Part shown: in pieces, positions 16,060 through 23,828 of the stretch | Position numbering within the stretch: the first letter of the stretch is position 1 | Layout of the letters: the number at the start of each line of letters is the position of its first letter | Origin: Aneurinibacillus aneurinilyticus ATCC 12856 | Lineage (GTDB): Bacteria > Bacillota > Bacilli > Aneurinibacillales > Aneurinibacillaceae | NCBI RefSeq assembly: GCF_000466385.1 | Contig: NZ_KE952665.1 | Location: forward strand, 14,673 to 78,672 | Direction of reading: 5' to 3' | DNA: 64,000 nucleotides | Translations under genes and position numbers: made by a program | The notes under the pieces: model-generated | The model's database searches: none | What the model saw: the letters and a program-made list of their open reading frames with translations, nothing else | Told to the model about the DNA's origin: nothing

Positions 16060-16851
16060 ATGTATAAAGTAGTGGTAACAAACGATGATGGTATTCATGC
16101 ACTGGGTATTCATAAACTGGTGAAATCGCTTGATGGATTAGCGGAAATTATTGTCGTAGCGCCTGATACAGAACGAAGCGCAGAAGGCCAGAGAATTACG
16201 GTGCGGGAAGGTCTAACGGTTAAACGAGTGGATTTTCATGGAATGAAACATATACAAGCATGGGCCGTAAATGGAACCCCTGCTGACTGTGTGAAAATGG
16301 CGATTAACGTCATTTTGCGGGAACGTCCGGATTTGGTGATATCAGGAATTAATGCAGGGCTCAATCTTGGTAAAGACATTTATTATTCGGGAACTGTAAG
16401 CGCTGCGCGTGAGGCGGTCATTTATGAAGTGCCAGCGATAGCGGTATCGTATGAGAATCATTTCCATAAGGATGATTTCGGTGAAGTGGAGAAGCTTGTA
16501 CGTCCAATTTGGGAAGAAATTAAAATTCATGATATTCCAGTCGATGTGCTAATTAACATCAATGTTCCGCATATCAAAAGCGCTGAATTGCGTGGTGTGG
16601 TAGTAACTGGGCTTGATATTCATCATTACCGCGATCGCATTGATGAACGACCGGGAGTATCAGGAGTGCCGGAGTATTGGCTGGATCGTGAATATGGGGA
16701 GCTGAAAAAAATCAACAACAAGGATTACCACATGATTCGAAACAAGTATATTACGATGACGCCTATCCAAATCGATTCGACGGACTATACATTCTTTAAA
16801 AAGATGGAAGAATGGAAAGTGATTAAGAAGAACTTGCTTGAAGAAGAGTAG
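16060..16851 (+). CDS. surE: 5'/3'-nucleotidase SurE
   Basis: 263 residues. SurE hydrolyses nucleoside monophosphates (also exopolyphosphate) with a divalent metal. The N-terminal TNDDG motif (residues 7-11) gives the metal-binding Asp pair; APDTERSA carries the conserved Ser, and SGINAGLNLG with SGTVSAAREA completes the active site. ATG at 16060 after GGAGG. Followed after 17 bases by an uncharacterised gene, with which it is probably co-transcribed. Confidence 0.93.
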   Translation: MYKVVVTNDDGIHALGIHKLVKSLDGLAEIIVVAPDTERSAEGQRITVREGLTVKRVDFHGMKHIQAWAVNGTPADCVKMAINVILRERPDLVISGINAGLNLGKDIYYSGTVSAAREAVIYEVPAIAVSYENHFHKDDFGEVEKLVRPIWEEIKIHDIPVDVLININVPHIKSAELRGVVVTGLDIHHYRDRIDERPGVSGVPEYWLDREYGELKKINNKDYHMIRNKYITMTPIQIDSTDYTFFKKMEEWKVIKKNLLEEE

Positions 16852-16868
16852 AGAAAGGCGGAAATGTA

Positions 16869-17933
16869 ATGGAAGAATGGAAAATAATAAAGCCGTCCAT
16901 CCCTTTGCCTCCCAATCGTGCGTCTTTAGGTAGCGATACGCTTGGAAATACGCTGAACCAATTATCTTTTCAGGATATATACACAACGGTACAGGAAGAC
17001 GGTATGCGTTATTTTCCCAGATTAACTGCCGAGGGCGATGTAGAGGTATGTATCATATATGAGGATATTGATAGCTTTGGCGAGCAGGCGGAAGCGGAAG
17101 TGTATCTTGATTTTTCACGTCATAAAGACAATTGGATTGCAGTGCTATGGGTTGTAACCGATCCGGAAGATCCGCTCGGTTATCCGCTTTCCTTTCAAAT
17201 AACGAAGAGTACGGACCGTTATTTAGCGGTTCGTTTCCTTGAACAGGAACGCATTTGGGTACATTATTTGGCGGATGTGGAAGCGGGAATTATGCATTTG
17301 TATTCGGAAGCAATTTCTTTTTCCGATCAGGAAACGGAGCGGGCCGTGGAACTTATGCTTGCAGCTTATCGGTATGATCCGACGAAGGAAGAGGCCGATG
17401 AAATGCCCGAGACGACCATTTATGGAGAAAAGCTGGAATTATCTCGCTTGCGTGAGAAAGGGTTTTCGTTTTATTTTGATTATCGATTAATGGAGAATCG
17501 ATTTGGTGAAGAAGGAGCCCGGGAGCTTGTTATGAGCACGATATTTCGTGCATTCTGGATGATGCGACGTCATCCGAATCCTCAGGCGCGTGAAGCGAAG
17601 CTTTTGCTGTGGATTGGGGAGAAAATCGGAAAGAATCGAGCGGATGAAGAGACACACCTGCTCGTGGTAACGATGACACCGCAGTTGCTTGATGTATATC
17701 AAGTGGTGAATTTAAGCGAATTGGAAGCCAATCCGCTGGCTACGACATTGATGGCATTAACCGAATATCAATACCTTGAGGAAGAGACACCGCTTGAGAG
17801 CGGATATATCCCGATTGCAGGCTATGAGAACGGTACGCTTGTTCATATAGAATGGAGGGAAACGTCGCTCTTCAGATTGGATCAGGCATTTGCAGATGAA
17901 TATCCGCATCGACATAATCCTTACCGCGCATAA
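16869..17933 (+). CDS. Uncharacterised protein downstream of surE
   Basis: 354 residues, soluble, acidic, no signal peptide or membrane segment. No family recognised. It looks like a mixed alpha/beta protein: an N-terminal strand-rich part (about 40-150, with VEVCIIYEDID and NWIAVLWVV) and a helical C-terminal half with an ARELVMSTIFRAFWMMRRHPN segment. ATG at 16869 follows AAAGGCGG. Its first eight codons (MEEWKIIK) repeat the surE 3' end (MEEWKVIK), with 15 identical bases, so the start may have arisen by local duplication. Probably in the surE operon. Confidence 0.7.
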   Translation: MEEWKIIKPSIPLPPNRASLGSDTLGNTLNQLSFQDIYTTVQEDGMRYFPRLTAEGDVEVCIIYEDIDSFGEQAEAEVYLDFSRHKDNWIAVLWVVTDPEDPLGYPLSFQITKSTDRYLAVRFLEQERIWVHYLADVEAGIMHLYSEAISFSDQETERAVELMLAAYRYDPTKEEADEMPETTIYGEKLELSRLREKGFSFYFDYRLMENRFGEEGARELVMSTIFRAFWMMRRHPNPQAREAKLLLWIGEKIGKNRADEETHLLVVTMTPQLLDVYQVVNLSELEANPLATTLMALTEYQYLEEETPLESGYIPIAGYENGTLVHIEWRETSLFRLDQAFADEYPHRHNPYRA

Positions 17934-18023
17934 CTGGCACATTAACCATCACGTTCGACTGTCTGGTTTGTCGGTATTGTGGTAAAATTGAGGTAAGGGA
18001 AAGGAAGTGAAACCGATGGGAAG

Positions 18024-18452
18024 TTGTATCGTATAGGAGAAGTAGCGGCACAGGCGCAGGTAAGCAAGCGTACCATTGATTACTATACGAACCTGGGACT
18101 GTTAATTGCACGTCGCTCGGAAGCGAATTATCGTCTTTATCCGGAGGATACGCTGGAACGCCTAAGATTCATTGAAAGCCTGAAGCGGCGGAAGTTTTCG
18201 CTCGAAGAAATTAAGGAACAGATGGCTGGATGGCAGGCGGGTGGCATAAAGCGAGAAGCGATTGAAGTTGTACAGCATGTACAAGAAATCCAGGGTGACA
18301 TGCGTAGGCTCGAAGAACGCGTGCAAGAATTGAAGATGTATTTAAAAACGCTGGATGAAAAGCAGGCACGCTTGGTTGCACGGCAGTTGTCGGTACAGAG
18401 CGGTTCGCTTTTACAGACGCTTATGCTACTGCTTGGCGATGCGCCGTTTTAA
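18024..18452 (+). CDS. MerR-family transcriptional regulator
   Basis: 142 residues. The MerR helix-turn-helix is clear at the N-terminus (YRIGEVAAQAQVSKRTIDYYTNLGL), followed by LYPEDTLERLRFIESLKRRKFSLEEIK and a coiled-coil dimerisation helix (about 75-115). No effector-binding cysteines, so the ligand is unknown. The only possible start giving a full HTH is TTG at 18024, with poorly placed ribosome site (AAGGAAG at 18001). An out-of-frame ATG at 18016 ends after six codons. Poor initiation may keep levels low. Next gene is yugP, 58 bases on. Confidence 0.82.
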   Translation: MYRIGEVAAQAQVSKRTIDYYTNLGLLIARRSEANYRLYPEDTLERLRFIESLKRRKFSLEEIKEQMAGWQAGGIKREAIEVVQHVQEIQGDMRRLEERVQELKMYLKTLDEKQARLVARQLSVQSGSLLQTLMLLLGDAPF

Positions 18453-18510
18453 GAATAAATAAGTAAGCAGAGACTCATTTAAACAGATAAATAAAGGAGG
18501 CAGGAAAGTC

Positions 18511-19194
18511 TTGATGTTTACATGGATAACTCCCTTGATCTTGGCGGCATTTGCGCTGACGATCTGGGCACAATTTAAAGTAAAGGGCAACTTCAACAAA
18601 TTTTCGCAAGTTCCGGCGCAATCTGGAATGAGTGGAGCAGAGGTAGCACGCCGAATTCTTGACGATAATGGTCTACATCATGTGCCTGTCGAACCGGTTC
18701 CGGGAACATTGACGGACCATTTCGACCCGATGTCTAATGCGGTGCGCCTGTCAGAGCCAGTATATTACGGTAATTCGATTTCTTCCATTTCTGTTGCAGC
18801 ACACGAGGTCGGTCACGCGATTCAGCATAAGGAAGGGTACAGCATGCTTGTGCTGCGCCATCGTATGTTTCCTGCCGTGAATTTAACGTCCGGAATTGCC
18901 CCGTTTCTTTTGCTGGCAGGTGTATTCTTTAAGATGACCAACCTGTTGCTTATTGGGATTATTTTCTTCTCTGTAGCTGTAGCGTTCCAACTGATCACGC
19001 TTCCAGTGGAGTTTAATGCAAGCTCGCGTGCGAAGCGTCTTATGCTTGCGGAAGGCTTTGTTGCAAGGGATGAAAAAAGAGGGGTGGATAAAGTGCTGGG
19101 TGCAGCTGCGCTCACATATGTAGCTTCCACGCTGGTGGCCGTAATGCAATTACTTGAATACATCTGGATTTTCACGTCTAATAAAGAAGACTAA
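18511..19194 (+). CDS. yugP: Membrane zinc metallopeptidase, YugP family
   Basis: 227 residues. N-terminal membrane helix, then the zinc-peptidase motif AAHEVGHAIQH (HExxH), followed by two further membrane segments (about 130-165) and one at the C-terminus. The YugP family (peptidase membrane zinc metallopeptidase) has unknown substrates. GGAGG at 18496 is 10 bases from TTG 18511 and 13 from ATG 18514; either could start. Confidence 0.87.
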   Translation: MMFTWITPLILAAFALTIWAQFKVKGNFNKFSQVPAQSGMSGAEVARRILDDNGLHHVPVEPVPGTLTDHFDPMSNAVRLSEPVYYGNSISSISVAAHEVGHAIQHKEGYSMLVLRHRMFPAVNLTSGIAPFLLLAGVFFKMTNLLLIGIIFFSVAVAFQLITLPVEFNASSRAKRLMLAEGFVARDEKRGVDKVLGAAALTYVASTLVAVMQLLEYIWIFTSNKED

Positions 19195-19331
19195 CAGCAG
19201 ATACGGATGGGCTGTGTGCAATGCGCGCGGCCCATTTATAAATTGTCCGTCATGTGGTATAAATAAATTATATGGGTAGATGTACGTGTTCTATATTTTT
19301 TGCTGTAACAAAGGAGGTGTATCTGTCATTC

Positions 19332-19355
19332 TTGAGAGTGACAGAGTCTAGTTGA
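19332..19355 (+). CDS. Possible leader peptide coupled to corC-like gene
   Basis: TTG at 19332 opens a seven-codon frame (MRVTESS) 12 bases after a perfect GGAGGTG. Its stop TGA overlaps the TTG start of the next gene (TTGA). The main gene itself lacks a ribosome site, so translation may be coupled. Confidence 0.3.
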   Translation: MRVTESS

Positions 19356-20731
19356 GTACTGACCCACTGTCTGCCTTACTTTACCTTGCTGCCGTTTTTC
19401 TTCTGGTCTTTCTAAATGGTTTTTTTGTGGCAGCAGAATTTGCGATCGTGAAAGTCCGAAGCACTAGAATTAATCAACTTGTGATGGAAGGAAACAAGCG
19501 CGCCAATCTGGCAAAGACACTGACGGATAATCTGGATGCGTATCTGTCGGCGACCCAGCTGGGTATTACACTTGCCTCGCTAGGACTTGGATGGATTGGA
19601 GAGCCAGCTATCGCGGAATTGCTTGGACCGATTATGCATGCCTTGCATGTACCGGAGACGCTTACCCATACGCTCTCTTTCATTATCGCATTTGCGACAA
19701 TTACGTTTCTCCACATTGTATTGGGGGAACTGGCCCCGAAATCCATGGCCATTCAAAAAGCGGAGACGACGACATTGTGGACAGCGGGACCGCTGATTTT
19801 GTTCCACAAAATTATGTATCCGTTTATCTGGGCATTGAACCGAACGGCATTTTTCTTTCTGCGTTTTGTCGGCATTCAACCGACAACTGATCATGATTCG
19901 GCCCATACTGAGGAGGAAATCCGAATTTTGATGCAGCAAAGCCACAAAAGCGGTTTAATTGATCAGACGGAGCTAACGCTTGTGGACAATGTGTTTGAAT
20001 TCGCGGAGCGCAATGCCCGTGAAATTATGATTCCCCGTACCGATATGGTTTGTGTGTTTCAGGATGATGACTTTGAGGAGACATTCAAGGTCATTATGGA
20101 GGAAATGCACACGCGTTATCCGGTAGCGGCGGGAGATAAGGATAACATTATCGGTTTCGTCCATATTAAGGACATATACCGATTGTACATGAGCGATAAG
20201 AAGAACGATTTGAACTCTATCATTCGTCCGGTAGAACGTGTTCCTGAATCGATTCATATTAGCGATTTGCTGAAGCAAATGCAGCGCAACCGCTCTCAGA
20301 TGGCTATTGTTATCGATGAATATGGTGGGACGGCGGGGCTTGTAACCGTGGAAGATATTCTGGAAGAGATCGTTGGAGAAATCCAGGATGAATTTGACGA
20401 AGAGAGACCGCATATTGAGCAGAAAGCGGATACAACATATTCTGTAGACGGCCGCTTGTTGATTGAAGAAGTGAATGATCGTTTCGGATTGGATATTAAC
20501 TCCGACGATTATGATACAATCGGCGGATGGGTGTTCTCGCAGGTGGAGTTTCCGCCACAGGTAGGGCAGGTTGTTTATTCGCATGGCTATGAGTTTAAGG
20601 TCATTGAGGTTGACCATCTGCGTATTGTCCGTTTGATGTTGCGTAAACTGGATAAGGCTGAAGAAGAGGCCACGAAGCAGCAACACGGAGATGTTGGGGA
20701 AGAATTGTATGCCAGCGAAGTGAAGGAATAA
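19352..20731 (+). CDS. CorC/HlyC family membrane transporter (CNNM-CBS-CorC)
   Basis: 459 residues in the usual order: CNNM membrane domain (about 1-190, opening LVFLNGFFVAAEFAIVKVR), a CBS pair (about 210-335, with AREIMIPRTDMV and MAIVIDEYGGTAGLVTVEDILEEIVGEIQDEFDEE), and the C-terminal CorC/HlyC domain with YDTIGGWVF. Often annotated hemolysin; relatives transport Mg2+ or Co2+. The frame is closed by TAG directly before the TTG at 19352, so this or a later non-ATG codon must be the start. Confidence 0.88.
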   Translation: MSTDPLSALLYLAAVFLLVFLNGFFVAAEFAIVKVRSTRINQLVMEGNKRANLAKTLTDNLDAYLSATQLGITLASLGLGWIGEPAIAELLGPIMHALHVPETLTHTLSFIIAFATITFLHIVLGELAPKSMAIQKAETTTLWTAGPLILFHKIMYPFIWALNRTAFFFLRFVGIQPTTDHDSAHTEEEIRILMQQSHKSGLIDQTELTLVDNVFEFAERNAREIMIPRTDMVCVFQDDDFEETFKVIMEEMHTRYPVAAGDKDNIIGFVHIKDIYRLYMSDKKNDLNSIIRPVERVPESIHISDLLKQMQRNRSQMAIVIDEYGGTAGLVTVEDILEEIVGEIQDEFDEERPHIEQKADTTYSVDGRLLIEEVNDRFGLDINSDDYDTIGGWVFSQVEFPPQVGQVVYSHGYEFKVIEVDHLRIVRLMLRKLDKAEEEATKQQHGDVGEELYASEVKE

Positions 20732-20749
20732 AGAAAAGTGTCTATGCAA

Positions 20750-20786
20750 CCTGAGTTCGAAATTTCATCGGACTCAGGCTTTTTAT
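20750..20786 (+). terminator. Terminator after corC-like gene
   Basis: CCTGAGTT pairs with GACTCAGG followed by TTTTTATTTT. Confidence 0.75.
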
Positions 20787-20828
20787 TTTGCTTGAAAAAT
20801 TGTAAGAAACGTTATTCAAATTAAGAAA

Positions 20829-20889
20829 AAACCCTTTCAGGGTACCATAGTAAAATCTTTCTTTTAACTGTGATACCCTGAAAGGGTTA
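20829..20889. terminator. Bidirectional terminator
   Basis: AAACCCTTTCAGGGTA and TACCCTGAAAGGGTT form a near-perfect long stem. It probably serves the minus-strand racA-like gene. Confidence 0.7.
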
Positions 20890-20909
20890 TACATGTAATT
20901 TTCAGTTTT

Positions 20910-21581
20910 TTATGTTTGAGCTCTTTTGCGTTTTGCTTTGCTTGAAAAGCCGAAAAGAGGCCAGGAAAAACCCTTTTTCTTTTTCTCTTCCTGTTTTTGT
21001 ATGGCGCCGATCATTTGAATTTCAAAATTCATTTTGCGGAGTTCGAGACGAAGCTCTTCCTGTTTTTTTTCCATTTCTTCCATTTTAAGTAGAATTTCCT
21101 TGTAATATTGAGTAAGCATTAAATCTTCTGGCAGTGTTGTTTCTTTCTGCTGTTGTGCAGCAGAGGTTTCGTATGCCTGGCTAAGTTCGTGCATAGTGTC
21201 GAACAATTGCTGGCTTAAGTGGCGTTCCATCTCGTTCATTCGATTAAATAAATAGTGTGTTGTATCCGCTTTCGGTTTTTGAGGAGAGCTTTCCACAGGC
21301 AGATCGTAGTCAATATCCAAGTCTTTTTTTTCAGGGAGGATTCTTTCGAGCAATAGCACTTCCTCGACTTCTTTTAGCGTTTGAATTCCTGAATCTTTGA
21401 CTCGCTTAATTTCAATGAGCAGATTGAATGCTTGCTCGCTCAAGAGAAAATGTCCCTGGCTGTTTTTTTGCAGCACCATATATGGGCTGAATGTATCTAT
21501 CCAATTGCGTATAGTACGCACGCTTACATCCAATTTTTCGGCCACATCTTTTGACGCCATCCACATGCTATTGCTTTGCAT
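20910..21581 (-). CDS. RacA-like HTH/coiled-coil protein
   Basis: 223 residues. An N-terminal MerR-type helix-turn-helix (WMASKDVAEKLDVSVRTIRNWIDTF), a long Glu/Lys/Gln-rich coiled coil (about 110-200), and a short basic C-terminal tail (KGFSWPLFG...KAKRKRAQT). This layout matches RacA, which binds centromere-like sites and tethers the chromosome to the cell pole through DivIVA during sporulation. Two Spo0A-like boxes lie upstream, as fits racA. ATG at 21581 after AGGAGG. A generic MerR-like regulator remains possible; similarity to RacA is in layout more than sequence. Confidence 0.6.
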   Translation of the reverse strand: MQSNSMWMASKDVAEKLDVSVRTIRNWIDTFSPYMVLQKNSQGHFLLSEQAFNLLIEIKRVKDSGIQTLKEVEEVLLLERILPEKKDLDIDYDLPVESSPQKPKADTTHYLFNRMNEMERHLSQQLFDTMHELSQAYETSAAQQQKETTLPEDLMLTQYYKEILLKMEEMEKKQEELRLELRKMNFEIQMIGAIQKQEEKKKKGFSWPLFGFSSKAKRKRAQT

Positions 21582-21653
21582 TCTACATCATCCTCCTCAT
21601 CCTCACATGCTTTATAATAAAGAATACGGCATAAATAAAAAAGTTCCTACCGA

Positions 21654-21702
21654 CTCGACAAAGGTTATCAAAAGAAGTGTTGTTTCGCTTTTTTCGACAA
21701 AA
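21654..21702. promoter_or_regulatory. Spo0A box pair between racA-like gene and ydjO
   Basis: TTCGACAAAA at 21693-21702 is a perfect 0A box (TTTTGTCGAA on the minus strand); CTCGACAAAG at 21654-21663 matches 8 of 10. They lie in the divergent intergenic region. Confidence 0.5.
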
Positions 21703-21764
21703 AAGCATAAAAACCATGGAGAAAGGCATACTATGGATACTTTCATGGGAAGGGCGGGGAAGAT

Positions 21765-21968
21765 ATGGCTTTCATGCGAGGCAAACAGCAGGTGGAAGAA
21801 ATTCCAATGTTTGAGATGATTGTGTGGAGTTGCACGAACGATGTATGCAAGGGATGGATGCGACAGGAATACTCATTTTCGGCCGAGCCAGCCTGTCCAC
21901 TTTGTCAGTCGGGAATGATTCATGAGACGCGCCTGTTACCGCAGCTATCCCATTACATCGGCTCATAG
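21765..21968 (+). CDS. ydjO: Cold-inducible YdjO-family protein
   Basis: 67 residues. The YdjO pattern is present: W-S-C...C-K-G-W-M-R, then ACPLCQSGM and the closing RLLPQL. Four cysteines in two pairs suggest a small zinc ribbon. In Bacillus the family is cold-induced; function unknown. ATG at 21765. Its terminator lies inside the next, convergent gene. Confidence 0.8.
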   Translation: MAFMRGKQQVEEIPMFEMIVWSCTNDVCKGWMRQEYSFSAEPACPLCQSGMIHETRLLPQLSHYIGS

Positions 21969-21974
21969 TCAAGC

Positions 21975-22634
21975 TTACAAGGGCTTTTGCACAGGCAAAA
22001 GCCCTTTTTCTATTGCGTATTGCACCAGTTCAGCCCGTGTGGTCATATGTAGCTTTTTCATAAGACTCGTTTTATGGTTTTCCACCGTTTTTACACTGAT
22101 GAATAGTTTGTTTGAAATCTCTTTATTCGTATATCCTCTGGCTGTAAGACGTAGCACTTCTTCTTCACGTGCGGTTAACAGGGATTTGGATTCTTCTTTG
22201 GTGATTTCATGCTGGAAGCGAAGAATGGTTTCTTCCGTAAAAGTGGTATCAAAATATTTTTTCCCCTCTATAAGTGTGCGAATTGCGGTTAGTAGCTGGT
22301 AAGGATCCGTTTGTTTTAATACAAGACCATGAGCACCAAGTCGCAATGCTTCCTTTAAGTAAATCTCATCATCATACATTGTTAGAACAAGAACCGGCAC
22401 ATCAGGAAAAGAAAGACGGATTTCTTGTAAGGTTGTAAAGCCATCCATTCCTTTAGGCATAGATAAATCGGTAATGACTACATCAGGGTGAACGGCATGT
22501 AGACGCAGTAAGCCTTCCTTTCCATCAGCCGCTTCACCTACTACAATCATATCCGGTTGACTGTTTAGAAACATAGTAAGCCCAGAGCGAACAATCACAT
22601 GATCTTCAATGAGTACGATGCTAATTTTTTTCAT
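21975..22634 (-). CDS. NarL/FixJ-family response regulator
   Basis: 219 residues from the ATG at 22634. Receiver domain (1-120) with the acidic pair in IEDH, the phospho-acceptor Asp in DVVITDLSMP and Lys in VLKQTD; LuxR-type HTH (about 150-215) with LTAREEEVLRLTARGYTNKEISNKLFISVKTVENH. The longer frame reaching 22745 lies inside the kinase gene and is not needed: the ATG at 22634 overlaps the kinase stop by 14 bases, so the pair is translationally coupled. Partner of the kinase at 22621; targets unknown. Confidence 0.92.
   Translation of the reverse strand: MKKISIVLIEDHVIVRSGLTMFLNSQPDMIVVGEAADGKEGLLRLHAVHPDVVITDLSMPKGMDGFTTLQEIRLSFPDVPVLVLTMYDDEIYLKEALRLGAHGLVLKQTDPYQLLTAIRTLIEGKKYFDTTFTEETILRFQHEITKEESKSLLTAREEEVLRLTARGYTNKEISNKLFISVKTVENHKTSLMKKLHMTTRAELVQYAIEKGLLPVQKPL
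21979..22009 (+). terminator. Terminator of ydjO inside response-regulator 3' end
   Basis: AAGGGCTTTTGC, loop ACAG, GCAAAAGCCCTT, then Ts. The stem encodes the last residues (GLLPVQKP) of the convergent response regulator. Confidence 0.75.
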
Positions 22635-23655
22635 TGTCGGTTTCCTCCGTGCTCGTGAATGGTATGACAAAACGAAGAACGGTACCACGCCCAGGCGCAC
22701 TGCTGATGTGCATGCTCCCTTGAAGCAGTTTTGTCCGTTCTGCAAGATGCTTTAATCCGAGTCCGGTACTGTGCCGATAAACATGAATCGGATCAAACCC
22801 CTTCCCCTTATCTCGAATCGTAAGGCGGAGTCCGAAACGATTGGACAGGGGGCGCAAAGACAGGAAGAGCACCGGGCTTTTTGCATGCTTGGCTGCATTC
22901 GAGAGTATTTCCTGTACGATACGATAAATATGCAATTCCATAGAAGAGGACATGCGCAAACCTAAGGGGAGCTTGTAGCGCATTGTTATTTTTAATGAGA
23001 AGTGTTGCTCCATTTGGCGGATAAGAGATACGAGTGCAGCTTTAAGGCCAAGAATGTCAAGCGCTGGCGGGCGAAGTGTCACCGACAGCTGCTTTACTTC
23101 TCTCATCGTATCAGCAAGGGTGGCAGATGCTGTAGCGAACAGTTGTGTACCCGACTCCGGTACGATTTGCCGCAAAAGGCCGAGTGCCATCGAGATACTG
23201 TACAAGGATTGTCCAATTCCATCATGCAGCTCCTGTGCGAGCCGTTTACGCTCCGCTTCCTGTGCTTCGATGGTCTGACGAGCAAGTAGCTTGGCCATGC
23301 GAGCTTCTTCTTCCTGTTTTTTCTGGGAAATATCACGCAGCATAAGAAGCGTATGCTCGACTGTTCCGTCTTCTGCAGGAAGATATGTAGTGCTAAATGA
23401 GACAGGTATACTCTCGCCATACAAGGTTGGCATTTCCGATTCAAAATAGGAAGGTGCATTTTTTCCCATTAGCAGACAGCGCTCTTCATCATGTTCCACC
23501 TCTCTGTACTGACAGAATAGGCAATATGGCACTTTATGTCCTGTTTCCCAGCCGGTCATTCGGGTAGCAGCCGGATTGATTTCTTGAATAATACGGTTGC
23601 GATCCATAATGAGGACCCCATCCGATAATGCTTGAAACAGCATATGTTCAAGCAT
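22621..23655 (-). CDS. PAS-domain sensor histidine kinase (HisKA_3), NreB/DegS-like
   Basis: 344 residues, no membrane segment, so cytosolic. PAS domain (about 5-125), HisKA_3 dimerisation helix with the phospho-His in LAQELHDGIGQSLYS, and a HATPase domain with NAAKHA and GKGFD/GLGLKHLAERT. The PAS domain holds Cys45-x2-Cys48-x11-Cys60, then Met63 where the oxygen sensor NreB has its fourth cysteine, so a redox or Fe-S role is possible with three cysteines. The cognate regulator overlaps its stop. The ATG at 23655 follows AAGGAG. Confidence 0.9.
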   Translation of the reverse strand: MLEHMLFQALSDGVLIMDRNRIIQEINPAATRMTGWETGHKVPYCLFCQYREVEHDEERCLLMGKNAPSYFESEMPTLYGESIPVSFSTTYLPAEDGTVEHTLLMLRDISQKKQEEEARMAKLLARQTIEAQEAERKRLAQELHDGIGQSLYSISMALGLLRQIVPESGTQLFATASATLADTMREVKQLSVTLRPPALDILGLKAALVSLIRQMEQHFSLKITMRYKLPLGLRMSSSMELHIYRIVQEILSNAAKHAKSPVLFLSLRPLSNRFGLRLTIRDKGKGFDPIHVYRHSTGLGLKHLAERTKLLQGSMHISSAPGRGTVLRFVIPFTSTEETDNEKN

Positions 23656-23828
23656 AGCTCCCGCTCCTTTCTTGCTTTACCTAATTCTACTGTACCATAA
23701 ATAACGAATGCATTATGAAATGAGAACTAAAATATTCTTATTTTCTACCTATTTATATATTGCTAGAATTAGGAATAAGGTTATATAGTAATAAAGACAA
23801 ACTTCGACAAGAGGGGGAGGAGAGTGTC

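Noticed and set aside
23803-23812. Spo0A-like box TTCGACAAGA before the Cache chemoreceptor
   Set aside because: It abuts the ribosome site, with no promoter placed to use it; 9 of 10 matches occur by chance.
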